Position numbers and translations under genes: made by a program | Notes under the pieces: generated by a model | What the model was told of the DNA's origin: nothing | Database searches by the model: none | The model's input: the letters and a program-made list of their open reading frames with translations, nothing else | Part shown: one piece after another, positions 11,738 to 20,931 of the stretch | How the letters are laid out: each line of letters begins with the position of its first letter | Position numbering within the stretch: position 1 is the first letter of the stretch | Origin: Diphasiastrum complanatum | Taxonomy: Eukaryota > Streptophyta > Lycopodiopsida > Lycopodiales > Lycopodiaceae | Reading direction: 5' to 3' | DNA: 60,000 bases | Assembly: GCA_029204225.1 (NCBI GenBank) | Contig: CM055103.1 | Span: 7,956,866-8,016,865, forward strand

Positions 11738-12052
11738 GGGAAGTCTGCGAGAGTTCAGAAGGTGATTTGACTTCTATGCGAAGGTTCTGCGAGGGTTCAG
11801 GCTGTTTGCGAGGCTTCAACTCTTGCAGGAAGTGATCTCTCGCACAACTTGTTCCTGTGATTGGATTTTCAAGATCAGACCATGTAGGCAGGCTAATTTA
11901 ACTGCTTTGATTCCATTTAGGCACCTTGCGAGGGTTGGTAAGATGATCTTGAGGCTCTGCGAGGGTTCTGAAAATTCAGCTTATGGGAACTCTCGCATAC
12001 ACTAGAAAATCATGATTCCTCCATCAAGAACTCTCGTAGAGATTTTCATGGA
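11738..12052 (-). repeat. Second motif cluster of gypsy-1 (TGCGAG / CTCGCA words)
   Basis: At least nine copies of the same short words found in the gypsy-1 leader lie here, in both orientations. Examples are TCTGCGAGAGTTCAG, TTCTGCGAGGGTTCAG, TTTGCGAGGCTTC, ATCTCTCGCACA, CTTGCGAGGGTTG, CTCTGCGAGGGTTC and GAACTCTCGCATAC. The DNA between has no coding sign. It sits between the broken RNase H frame and the TATA box of the 3' reading frame. Confidence 0.75.
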
Positions 12053-12093
12053 TGAATATAAGTCAGATCTAGTGACTATCCAAGTTTAAAGAG

Positions 12094-13553
12094 CTATCTC
12101 CTAGGGGATCTCAAAAAATCAAGAAAAAGTGCTCTTTCAAAGTGTTTTTTGATGAGATCTTGAGATTTTTTGATTTTTAACTTTTTTAAACTGGTAATCA
12201 GCTTCATGCAGGCTTGATCTGACTGTTGGTAGTTCTCTGGAAATTCTGAATTCATTTTGGTATCACTGAGCTGTCGGCTTGCAAATCGGATTGGAAAATC
12301 CATTTTGTGTTCACCTGGTTGGGTTAAGACTGCTCCAACTGCATACTTCAATGCGTCCGTATGCACGTGAAACTCAATGGACCAATTGGGTGGGCGTAAG
12401 ATTGGTGCTGAAACCAATGCATCCTTAAGCTTAGGAAAAGCCTTTAGGGCTTCCTCGTTCCAATGTGGATCCATTGTGAGTTTGTAAATTGGTTGGGCTA
12501 ACTCCGCAAAATCAAGAATAAAGATCCTATAATAGTTAGCATGACCCATGAAAATGTAGACCTCTCAGATGGTCCCCGGTGGTGGTATATCAACAATGAT
12601 CCTGATCTTAGATAGATCTGTGGCGATCCCGTGTCTTGATACTATATGGCTGAGAATCAAGCCACGTGTCACCCAGAATTGACATTTTTCTGGATTCAGG
12701 GAGATCTGGTATTCACGACATTTTTGTAACACCTTCTCCAAGTTGGATAACTGTTCTGAATCTGGTCCATGCACGCACAGATCGTCCAAGAAAATCTCCA
12801 AATTTTTTTGCAAATAATCTTTGAATGTCGCCTGCATGACTCGTTGGAAAGTGCTTGGGGCATTGCAAAGTCCGAATGGCATCACTTTATAGGCATAGGT
12901 TCCCCATTCCGTGGCGAATGTTGTTTTGTGTTGGTCCTAGGGGGCTATCTTCACCTGATTGTAGTCGCTAAAGCTTCGGCGCCAGCTACCCTGTCGAGGA
13001 CACTTTCCGTAAATGGTAAAGAAAAATGGTCCTTTTTGGTGACTGCATTTAGCGCCTTCAGATTCACACAAATCCGCATTTTGCCGTTCTTCTTGGGTAC
13101 TATAACTATCAGTGATACCCATTCCGTGTGTTCGATTTCATAGATGAAATCTGCATCTATCAACTTTTGAAACTCCTGCTTGATCAGCTCAGTATAATTC
13201 GGGTTGCAGTGGTAATAACGACTTACCTTGGGAACTGCTCCGTCCACGAAGGGTATGGTGTGTTGGACTACTGTTGGTGGATTGCCCTTCAGGTCACTAT
13301 AACTCCATGCAAAACAGTCTTTATGTTCCACCAACAACGATCGTAGTCTCTTGAACTGTGTGGGTGTTAGCTGCTCCCCCACATGCACTATCTTTTCTTC
13401 TTCATCTGGCTCGACAAGGTTCATTGGCTGTGTTCGCGCAGGTCCCTCAAAGACTTGTTCCGCTGGTGCCTGACTTTGATCAGGTTCTCTCTGGACTTGA
13501 GGCATCATGATTACCACATCGTCCAAGGTATAGTTCTTGAAAGTCTCAGACAT
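12094..13553 (-). pseudogene. gypsy-1 reverse transcriptase and partial RNase H
   Basis: This copies element RNA into DNA. The N-terminal half (13553-12951) holds LLVEHKDCFAWSYSDL, IVPKKNGKMRICVNLKALN and the palm start. A frameshift near 12,950 leads to MMPFGLCNAPSTFQRVMQA and the catalytic IFLDDLCVHG (YxDD box as FLDD) in 12885-12565. After a stop, 12549-12094 carries the thumb/connection (MGHANYYRIFI..., for the usual GxxxYYRRFI) and the start of RNase H with FHVHTDALKYAVGAVLTQ, where the usual TDAS is TDAL. The frame then dissolves after MKLITSLKKLK. The rest of RNase H and the whole integrase, normally another 500 residues or more, are missing. Frameshifts and stops make it non-functional. 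Confidence 0.88.
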
Positions 13554-13678
13554 CTCATGAACTGGCGCTCATCTAGATTCCTCTTTCAGCATATTGATCT
13601 TAGCCCGACTGGTCATTTTTTGATTTTTTGTCACCTGTGTAGAAGATGACGCTGTATTCGAGTCCATCTTGATTGACT

Positions 13679-14341
13679 TCAAGGAATCCAATACTTTCTT
13701 TTGCTCTTTTTTGTCATCTTGGTGGATTCGTCCTTGTTGTCTTTCATCGGGACTGCCCTGACATTCGTCTCATGGTTGCAAATATCCACATCCACTGTAG
13801 CTATTGCCTCATCGAGTAGATCACTCCAACGGATCACCTGGTTGTAGCACTGCTTCAACTGATTCTTCTTATTCGTAGGTGCCTTGGGTGGATCAACCCT
13901 TGAGACTTTCGCCATAGCAGACTTTTGCGGTGGTTGAGTTGGTACTTTCTTGGTTCCGTAACGATCTGGGTCCATGTGGTGTAAGACCTGTTCATCAGTC
14001 AGCTCAATCTCTTTATTATAAGTTAGAGCATGTTGCCAAGGGACCAAATCATCGTCCACTGGGTTCTCAATAGGTTCTGCTGACAGCCATGGTACGTTTA
14101 TCATATTCACCCCAAATGTGATGGGTGTGTCCATAGTGTAACACTTGGGTGAAGATGTACTAGGTTCCAAATCTGATTCATATTGACATGCCTGGTAGTC
14201 AATAGTTGCTAATGCATCTGTCCATATCACGACATCCATATCTGAATGATAGTGACCCCCCTTGGCTGCCCTTGGGCGATCAATTGTGTGATCTGTTGTG
14301 GATGATCCGTCATCAGCTTTGGGTGCAATAGGTTTCACCAC
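13679..14341 (-). pseudogene. gypsy-1 linker between protease and reverse transcriptase
   Basis: A 220-codon open frame follows the protease and precedes the RT in element order. It is rich in Lys, Asp and Thr, includes HHMDPDRYGTKKVPTQPP and a stretch near LKQCYNQVIRWSDLLDEAIA, and ends in a basic tail (KKSKRKYWIP). It has no enzyme motif that I recognise. Such spacers are usual in Tat-like gypsy polyproteins. It is in a different frame from both neighbours, so the polyprotein is broken on each side. Confidence 0.6.
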
Positions 14342-14361
14342 CCATGTGGTTGGATCAACCT

Positions 14362-14637
14362 TTACAGCCTGCTCTCTGTTCTCAAAGATGGAGATTCAGG
14401 TATATCCATGACTACAAAAGTAATCACAAACTGCATGCCTGCTATCTTTACAAAGATATAGACAACTACACCTTTTGGTTTCACACATGATTGATCAGCT
14501 AGCTTGATGGCGAATCTTGTTGGCTTCAATCCTTGTAAACCCCATTTTTTGTACAAAGTAGTGGAGATCAAATTGACACCCGATCCTCCATCTACCATTG
14601 TCGCCTCGTCCTCGTATCTCTTGTGTTTGATTGGCAA
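14362..14637 (-). pseudogene. gypsy-1 aspartic protease
   Basis: A retropepsin-like segment that would cut the polyprotein. The active-site loop reads ATMVDGGSGVNLIS, equivalent to the usual hydrophobic-hydrophobic-DTGSxxNxIS, and GLKPTRFAIKLADQS follows at the expected distance. The residue after the catalytic Asp is Gly rather than Thr or Ser; some plant gypsy lineages tolerate this, so it may be a family trait rather than damage. The flap region (GVVVYIFVKIAGMQFVITFV) is present. A frameshift just after MDIPESPS separates it from the downstream linker. Confidence 0.75.
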
Positions 14638-14710
14638 AGTGATGTTGTGTTCCTCACTTTCCCATGCTGCTCCGATGTGGAGGACGTTACTTGTTTCTTC
14701 ATAGCCCTTA

Positions 14711-15133
14711 CTATATGGGCTCAGGTGCTACTGGATCCTCATCCGCTTTGGCCCATTCAACTAGAAGGCTTTTTGCTTGTGGTGCAATCCGCAGTAGTTC
14801 ATCGAGTGGTAAACTAACACGGCTTGATAGTAAAAGTGCGAGCCTTTCAGTGTGTGGTTCTTCGGGCTCCACCATGTGAAAAGGTGGTTCATGTTCGTGC
14901 AACCAATCATTCTGATCTCTTTCTTGCTCTTTTTCCTCCGCTTGTGCTTTCTGTACCCAGTGTCTTATTTTATGGTACTGTCTTCTTTCTTCCCTCACAT
15001 TCATATATGGCGTTGAAGTTGAGGGTTGGTCGTTAATGACCGATGGTGGTGGTGAGGGAGCCACTTCCTTCCTCTTTTGTGCTCGCGTAACAACTAACAC
15101 AGGAGCGTGGACTTGTCGTCCTTCCGATGGCAT
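14711..15133 (-). pseudogene. gypsy-1 gag-protease linker
   Basis: A 140-codon frame between the zinc knuckles and the protease. It is highly charged, with a Glu/Arg/Gln-rich helix-like middle (REERRQYHKIRHWVQKAQAE), followed by a Leu-rich segment (LPLDELLRIAPQAKSLLVEW) just before the protease, as seen upstream of retropepsins in related plant elements. It lies one frame away from the protease frame. Confidence 0.55.
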
Positions 15134-15171
15134 CCCTGCTGGAACTGCCAGTTATTGTATTGCAATGAAGT

Positions 15172-16641
15172 TCAGAGGTGCACTGGTTTCAGGTTTAAAT
15201 GGACAATTCTTGAAACAATGTTTATAACCACATTCTCGACAGAAGGATGTATATTGTCCCTTGTAGGGACATTCTGCAATTCTGTGTCCTTCGCCGCACC
15301 CGTAGCAACTGTAATTTCTTCTGCCTTGACGCTGATTTGAGCTGCATAGGCCGCAACATATTCATTCATGGCAGGATCCATAAATGGTTCATCTACTCCG
15401 TACCACTGCTGCTGCTCAGGTTGAGGTGGCATTTGCATCTCTGGTTCGGATGTTGTCAGGTTTACATGGGCCACTTGTTGATTGGCTGGCCCTGGTGGAG
15501 CAGGTAAGGCCATACGCTGTGGTTGATTTGGTGCGTCGTACCTTGGTGCCACGTTGGGTGCCCCTTGATGGTAAGGATAGGAAGACTAATAAGGACTTCT
15601 CTTCAGTTGAACAATCTGGAGGTTGAACGGGCAAAATGCCGTATCGTGTGATGTTGCATTGCACATATGGCAAAATCTATGTGTCAGTCTCAGATTTTGC
15701 TTTGGGACTGGACACTCGTTCGTTGTATGGTTTTGCGTGCACATTGAACATCATACATTTTTTCGTCTTGGGTACTGCAACTGGTTTGGTTCTGGTTGAT
15801 GTGGCATTAATGCTACAGCTCCCTGTAAGGCCTTCAGTTTCTGGTCAAACTGCGCCATAAGTTGTTCCATCTGTTGTTTGTGTAATTTTGTCATTTGCTC
15901 CAACAACAGTTCGGTGGATAGAGCAGATGTGTTTGATGATGATGATGCGATCGAGAGAGTAGGAGTGTGGGTGGATGGATATTCGTCGTCAGATCCCTCA
16001 TCCTCTTCCCTGATGGCATCTCCCATAGCTTCTTGCATAGTAGCGTACTGCTCCCATCGTTTCAATTCTCTTCTAATGCTTCGTGGTAGTCCGACTAGGA
16101 ACCACATGATCACCACGTGATCGGGAGTTAGGGCTGCACTGCACTCGGATCATAAGTGTTTGACCCACTCAATATAGTCCCTGACCCTTTCTCATTTTCC
16201 CATCTTGACTTTGCTCAGCAGGAGGAACGGGTCTTCCAAGAACTTCCTTGGTTTAAAGCGCGTAATGAGAGCCGCCTTAACCGCTTCCTAGGTGAATTTT
16301 TCTTCCTTTGACAGGTTGAAAAACCAATCTTGAGCCATTGCCAATAAGGACATGGGGAACAGCATCAGCTTCTCCGCAGGTGTCCATTCACCGTAGATTT
16401 CACAAGCTTGCTCGTAGATATGGAGGAATCGGATGGGATCTGATGATTCATCATATTTTGGTATTTCCATCCGTGGTGCTCTTCGGACTGCTTGCAAGGG
16501 AGCGACAAGTACAGGTTGGCCCATTGGATCCATTGGTGTTGGTTCCGGTTCTGCCTCTTGTTGCATAGCTGCTAATCTGGGAAGGTGTAGTGCTTGATTT
16601 GCTATCCTTCGTGCTATTGATCGTCCCGATCTCATATTCAT
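15172..16641 (-). pseudogene. gypsy-1 gag: capsid and multiple zinc knuckles
   Basis: This is the structural protein that would form the particle and bind element RNA. ATG 16641 opens MNMRSGRSIARRIANQ. The capsid part holds PKYDESSDPIRFLHIYEQAC and EKLMLFPMSLLAMAQDWFFN. After a break it continues with WFLVGLPRSIRREL and a Gln-rich stretch ending near 15751. Four CCHC-like units follow in element order: CSMCTQNHTTNEC and CHMCNATSHDTAFC (about 15,740-15,650), then CYGCGEGHRIAEC and CRECGYKHCFKNC (about 15,300-15,205). Three of the four have CX2CX3HX4C spacing, one residue shorter than the usual CX2CX4HX4C. Several frameshifts and stops interrupt the gene. The same capsid block recurs in gypsy-2 and gypsy-3. 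Confidence 0.85.
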
Positions 16642-16865
16642 CCGATGGTGGGTTCCAAAGTGATTGGATCTTGCTTATACAGTAGGATGCAGTCTGGATC
16701 TCTAAGAATCTGATCAATCTGATCGGCCGGAAGTGAATTTTAGGCCCTTTACGGTGGTTTTTTCTTGATAACTTTTTACTCCTTGCACTGATTGACCTGA
16801 GATTTTGATAGTAGCTGGATCTGATGTAGATCTTTCCACTGATCTAGTCTACAAGGTTTCTCTTG

Positions 16866-17332
16866 TGCGAGGGTTCTTTAGTTATTTTTGCAGGTAAAAA
16901 CTTGATATCTTTCAGATCTCTGGAAAGTAACTCTCGCAAGGCTCACAATAGCTGGATCTGGGTCAGATCTCACTATAGAAATCTCTGCGAGAGTTAACTC
17001 TCACAAGAAGTGGAAATCTCACTGTCTGCGAGGGTTCAAAACCACTTTTTTGACTTGATCTTCACACTAACTCTCGCAGGCTTCATCACTGATGTAAATT
17101 GACATTCTAAAGCGATTGAGAGGGTCTGCGAGAGATCTTATTAGAAGGCTATGCTAAATCTTCATTTTTTAGTGTTTTTTTGCACTTAAATCCAATATTC
17201 TGCTCACTGGAATCAAACTAACTCTCGCAAACTCTTTTGTGTCCTGGTCTCACTGAGATGGAACTTCAGAATCCTCTGCGAGAGTTCTTGACCACTAGAA
17301 TTGGAAATTTTGCTGTCTGCGAGGGTTCATTG
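16866..17332 (-). repeat. gypsy-1 leader motif cluster (TGCGAG / CTCGCA words)
   Basis: The untranslated leader between the primer-binding site and gag contains about ten copies of two mutually reverse-complementary words, TCTGCGAG(A/G)GTT and AACTCTCGCA. Examples lie near 16866, 16930, 16984, 17023, 17069, 17125, 17219, 17275 and 17320. Spacing is irregular, roughly 40-90 bp, so it is not a simple tandem array. No open frame covers it. Confidence 0.8.
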
Positions 17333-17547
17333 TTGGTGTGTTTTTTGGCTGGTTGGTTTGGGTTTCAAGCCCTTAGAGGCTGTTTAGGGCCTCCTCTACC
17401 CTCTCACACCTCCTCCACTAGCTGTGAACAGTCCAAACACAAAAAATTACATAAAACTAACTCTAAACACCCAAAAATCTACCTAAAACTATTCTAAAAA
17501 GCAAGAAAATAGCTAAAATGCAGCTAAACTAGTTAGTAGAAACCTAT

Positions 17548-17564
17548 CCCCGGCAACGACGCCA
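17548..17564 (-). promoter_or_regulatory. gypsy-1 primer-binding site
   Basis: On the minus strand, TGGCGTCGTTGCCGGGG follows the LTR end ...CCCTACA after one base. The closely related word TGGCGCCGTTGCCGGGG is the familiar primer site of many plant gypsy elements of the Tat/Athila side. It fixes the element's orientation and the LTR edge. Confidence 0.85.
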
Positions 17565-17565
17565 C

Positions 17566-18096
17566 TGTAGGGTCGAAGATCTCGCATAGTATAGCCCTCC
17601 TGCCTGTCAACAAGGGTTAGATCATTGGATAGGTACCTAAATATGCATAGATGCTATTTTTAGTTAGTTTCCTACTTTCTCCCTTAACTCTACTCACCAC
17701 TAACGCTACTCTCCCTTAACTCTACTCCTCTACACTAACATTCATCATGGTTGTAGGTGAAAGGAAGGGGATGATAAGATAAGATGGAGGGGAAAGAAGA
17801 TAGAAGAGAGAGATAGAGGGAGGGTGGAGATTAGCTCAAATGCACATTGTACTTGCTAAAGGAGAAACATAAACTATTGAAACCAAAAAGCATGAACTTG
17901 AAAGCAATAGAAAACAACAAGAGCAATAGCAAGCATTGAATTGCAAATGAGGATGTTTCTCTTTCAAAATTGGTAGAGTTTCCTCCTTCTCATTAAGCAT
18001 GAAAATAGTGTACAAATGGTGCCCTTTTATAAAATGGGGAAGGCCCTTGCCCCTCAATCCTATTGGCTAATATTCACAACGATCTTATCCATTCAT
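17566..18096 (-). repeat. gypsy-1 5' LTR, truncated
   Basis: It matches the first 531 bp of the complete LTR at 8858-9388 with few differences, including the TATA box (near 18,023-18,030). It stops abruptly at 18096, where the other copy carries on for another 288 bp. The next base begins a new TG-starting LTR (gypsy-2). Confidence 0.88.
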
Positions 18097-19261
18097 TGTT
18101 GGCTGATTTTGACGAATCCCCAAGATACTTGGACAGAGCAACTCAAGAACACCTTTCGCCTTAGACCGAGGAGGTCTTTGAGAAAACGAGATGAACGAAG
18201 ACTGAGAGCCGAGTATGAGAGCCGAGAAATGCTAGTTAGAAATGACAAGCAAGAACTGTGTAAGCCTCATGGTGAATCCCGAAAGATGGAATGACCATGT
18301 AGGAACTAGTATTTCTAGGCAAATGTAATAAATGCAAGTAGACCCCTCTTAGAGAAAGTAGAATGAGCCAGCTTTTGATGGTGACCTCTATTGGAGAGCA
18401 TTATTCCACTTGTAATTTGTGAAATGTGGAAATTCCACTAGGATGCCACCTAAGTAGCTCTCTTGCTTATTTAAGAGACTCCCTCTTTGTGAAGAGGAGC
18501 TTTTTGTGATTTGTATCAAATCCATGCAGAAATGAGAAGAGCCTTCACGAGTTTGGTGCAACCATTGAGCTCCTTGATCATGCTTGTTTCTTGAGTGATG
18601 CAGTTATGATCTTGCCCTTCCCTCCTTTGGTGTGTGGTTGTGGACTGTAGAGTGGATTAGATTTGTTGCTTTTGTAGAGTGGATTAGATTTCATGTTTTC
18701 TTGTGGATTAATGTAGGAGCCAGCATTCAAGTAAACTAAATTGGCTGGATCTGTGGTGTGATTCTTGCATATTTTTGTACAATCTAGTTCTTGATGTTCT
18801 TGGGATGTCCAAGAATCAATAAACTGGTTGGTTTCTTGATTTTTGGACTTCTAACATGCTGTAGTTTAGCTTTGTTTCTTGTTTTTGTCAAGTTATGCAA
18901 GGTAGCTCAGTGTTAATGTAGTGTAGGCTCTGATTTCAGTCCGTTTTAAGTGTAGGTAGCTGTAGAAAACTACTGAACGTTCATTGGGTTGCATGCTGAT
19001 TTGTGAATGAGCATTCTAGGCTTGCATCCTATGTAGAATGTAAGTGCATTCAAGAGTGATGTCTCTGAGTAGTCATATGACATGTAGGACATAAAGAAAA
19101 TACTACAACGAAACTTTGTTTCCTTCTGCCTGGGTTGGCATCGTAAAATCAAGAAACCATCTAACGACTGCCATGAAGCCTAATAACATGCAAAAATGGT
19201 TATGTAAGCAAGAAGCAAAAAGGTAAACAATAGGCCCTCTGGAGCAGGGGATCTATCAACA
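18097..19261 (+). repeat. Putative gypsy-2 5' LTR, 1165 bp
   Basis: It starts TGTTGGCTGATTTTGACGAA and ends ATCTATCAACA, two bases before a primer-binding site. A TATA-like TTATTTAAGAGACTCC sits at about 18467-18482, near the middle, as expected for a U3/R boundary. No second copy lies in the window, so the call rests on the ends, the primer site and position. Confidence 0.65.
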
Positions 19262-19263
19262 TT

Positions 19264-19277
19264 TGACCCCGTTGCCC
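19264..19277 (+). promoter_or_regulatory. Probable gypsy-2 primer-binding site
   Basis: TGACCCCGTTGCCC resembles the gypsy-1 type site TGGCGCCGTTGCC with two changes in the first 13 bases, and it directly follows an LTR-like ...CAACA end. The changes may be decay. Confidence 0.55.
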
Positions 19278-19516
19278 ATTGAACTCCAACACCTTCTACA
19301 TCAGAAACCAGCAACCTTGTCCACGCTCAGATCCCTGCAACAACATTCCAATTCTTTAAACAAATCTGAGTTTCTACACACTGACCAGAGCCACATCGTT
19401 GGCTACATCATTCCCAAATCCACGAGCTGTTAGCCTCACCAATCACTTGTCAACAAACACACTCACAGACCTGGATTCGATTCTATTCAAGCTCACGCTC
19501 CTCCCGTTCCGCACGC

Positions 19517-20062
19517 TGAAATCTCAACCGGAGCCCAAGCTTTGAATCTCAACCGGAGCACAGCTCCCATCTCAACCGGTGCACCTCTTGAAATCTCAAC
19601 CGGAGGGCCTCATCAGATCTCAATCGAAGCCCAACGCTGAAATCTCAACCGAAGCCCAACACTGAAATCTCAACCGAAGCCCAACGTTGAAATATCAACC
19701 GAAGCCCAATGCTGAAATCTGAACCGAAGCCCAACGTTGAGATCTCAACCAAAGCACCGCTTCAGATCTCAACCGGAGCTCCAACTTAGATCTCAACCGA
19801 AGCACCGCTTCAGATCTCAACCAGAGGCCTTTGTCAATTCTCAATAGGAGCTCTTTGTAAAATCTCAACTAGAGCTCTCTGTAAAATCTCAACCGGAGCT
19901 CTCTTCAGATCTCAATCGAAGCACCGCTTCAGATCTCAACCAGAGCGCTAGCTCAGATCTCAACCGAAGCACCGCTTCAGATCTCAACTGGAGGTCTTTG
20001 TCAATTCTCAACCGGAGCTATCTATGAATTCTCAACCGGAGAGCTAGTATGAAGTCTCAACC
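19517..20062 (+). repeat. Array of about 22 CTCAACCGGAGC-type repeats in the gypsy-2 leader
   Basis: Units of roughly 24-26 bp share the core ATCTCAACCG(G/A)AGC and differ in the tail (CCAACGCTGAA, ACCGCTTCAG, TCTTTGTCAA and others). Local sub-families, for example four successive units with GAAGCCCAACxxTGAA, show stepwise duplication. The array lies between the primer site and gag. A smaller cluster follows at 20,826. Confidence 0.92.
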
Positions 20063-20070
20063 GACGCACT

Positions 20071-20874
20071 TTGTTCCCTCTGCCATCGCACCGCATTCCA
20101 CCCGCATTCCACACTTGCCACCACATTCCACCATTGCAACCACACGCCATCGCATTCACACACCTCCCGTCATCTCACACTTCCACCTCCATCCGTTTCT
20201 ATCCCACACAACCACATCGCTCGTCGCAACTGTATACAGGCTGCCCTCATTCGCCCTATGGCTACCCTAGGCCATCTTCATCGCAACAAGCCGCATTGCA
20301 TCTGCCCACTGCAAACACCGCCAACACCACAAGCATCCGCATCACACCGCAAGCATCCACATTACGGAACACCACCATTACACCATTGTGCCCGCTTCCA
20401 TCCACAGCCGTAGACCGCAATCCATCACAACCACACCCTATTGCGCCCGTCTTCCATCATAACGGCACCAACGGCATTAGTCCGCATCCATCCGGTAATC
20501 ATACTACAACAGATTACCATTGCAACATCCCCACATCACAAACACCGCAAACAGTCGCATCCCCCTCGTTCACCGTAGACACGGTAATCTACCGCAACAC
20601 CTGCATTCCATCGTCTTGGATGCCTTCCACCGTCGCAACAACATTACCACCGCAGCTGACCGTATCCCCACCGCGCAACAGCCGCCTTCCATTTGTTCAC
20701 CATACAAACCGTAATCCACAACAACTCGTATTTGAATGGTTTCCCATTTTTTTACCGCACTTCACCTTGCACACTCGTGCCCGCTCTGGGCCGTTGCGAC
20801 CACATTCCATTCCATTGTCTCACTTATATCTCAACCGGAGGCCTCAGTGCAATCTCAACCGACAACCTCACTGA
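20071..20874 (+). other. Open frame of 267 codons, low complexity, doubtful gene
   Basis: The frame is Pro/His/Thr/Ser-rich because the DNA is made of CCA, CAC, CATT and CCGCA words (for example ACCACATTCCACCATTGCAA). It begins inside the last repeat and ends inside the second cluster. No domain, signal or knuckle is seen. Absence of stops is expected of such C-rich DNA, so I do not treat it as a proven gene. It might be a decayed leader-encoded peptide. Confidence 0.2.
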
Positions 20875-20931
20875 AATCTCAACCGAAGCACCCTGTTCAG
20901 ATCTCAACCGGAGCACCCTGCTGGTAGTTTG
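20826..20931 (+). repeat. Second cluster of four CTCAACCGGAGC-type repeats
   Basis: ATATCTCAACCGGAGGCCTC, AATCTCAACCGACAACCTC, AATCTCAACCGAAGCACCC and GATCTCAACCGGAGCACCC follow one another immediately before gag. They are the same family as the main array 760 bp upstream, separated from it by the C-rich segment. Confidence 0.9.

Larger units (their letters stand above)
8858..18096 (-). mobile_element. Ty3/gypsy element gypsy-1, with two LTRs
   Basis: The segments 8858-9388 and 17566-18096 are closely similar direct repeats starting TGTAGGGTCGAAGATCTCGC. They flank minus-strand gag, protease and reverse transcriptase, so they are LTRs. In element order: 5' LTR (partial, 17566-18096), primer-binding site (17548-17564), motif-rich leader, gag (about 16641-15180), protease (14637-14362), RT and partial RNase H (13553-12094), a second motif cluster, an extra 3' reading frame (11377-9649) and the 3' LTR (9676-8858). 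No integrase is visible. Gag is clearly related to those of gypsy-2 and gypsy-3. Frameshifts and stops in every gene show that it cannot now act on its own. Confidence 0.9.

Noticed and set aside
19517-20062. Repeat array considered as a CRISPR array
   Set aside because: The repeats are imperfect, the units are contiguous without unique spacers, there are no cas genes, and the setting is a plant retrotransposon leader.
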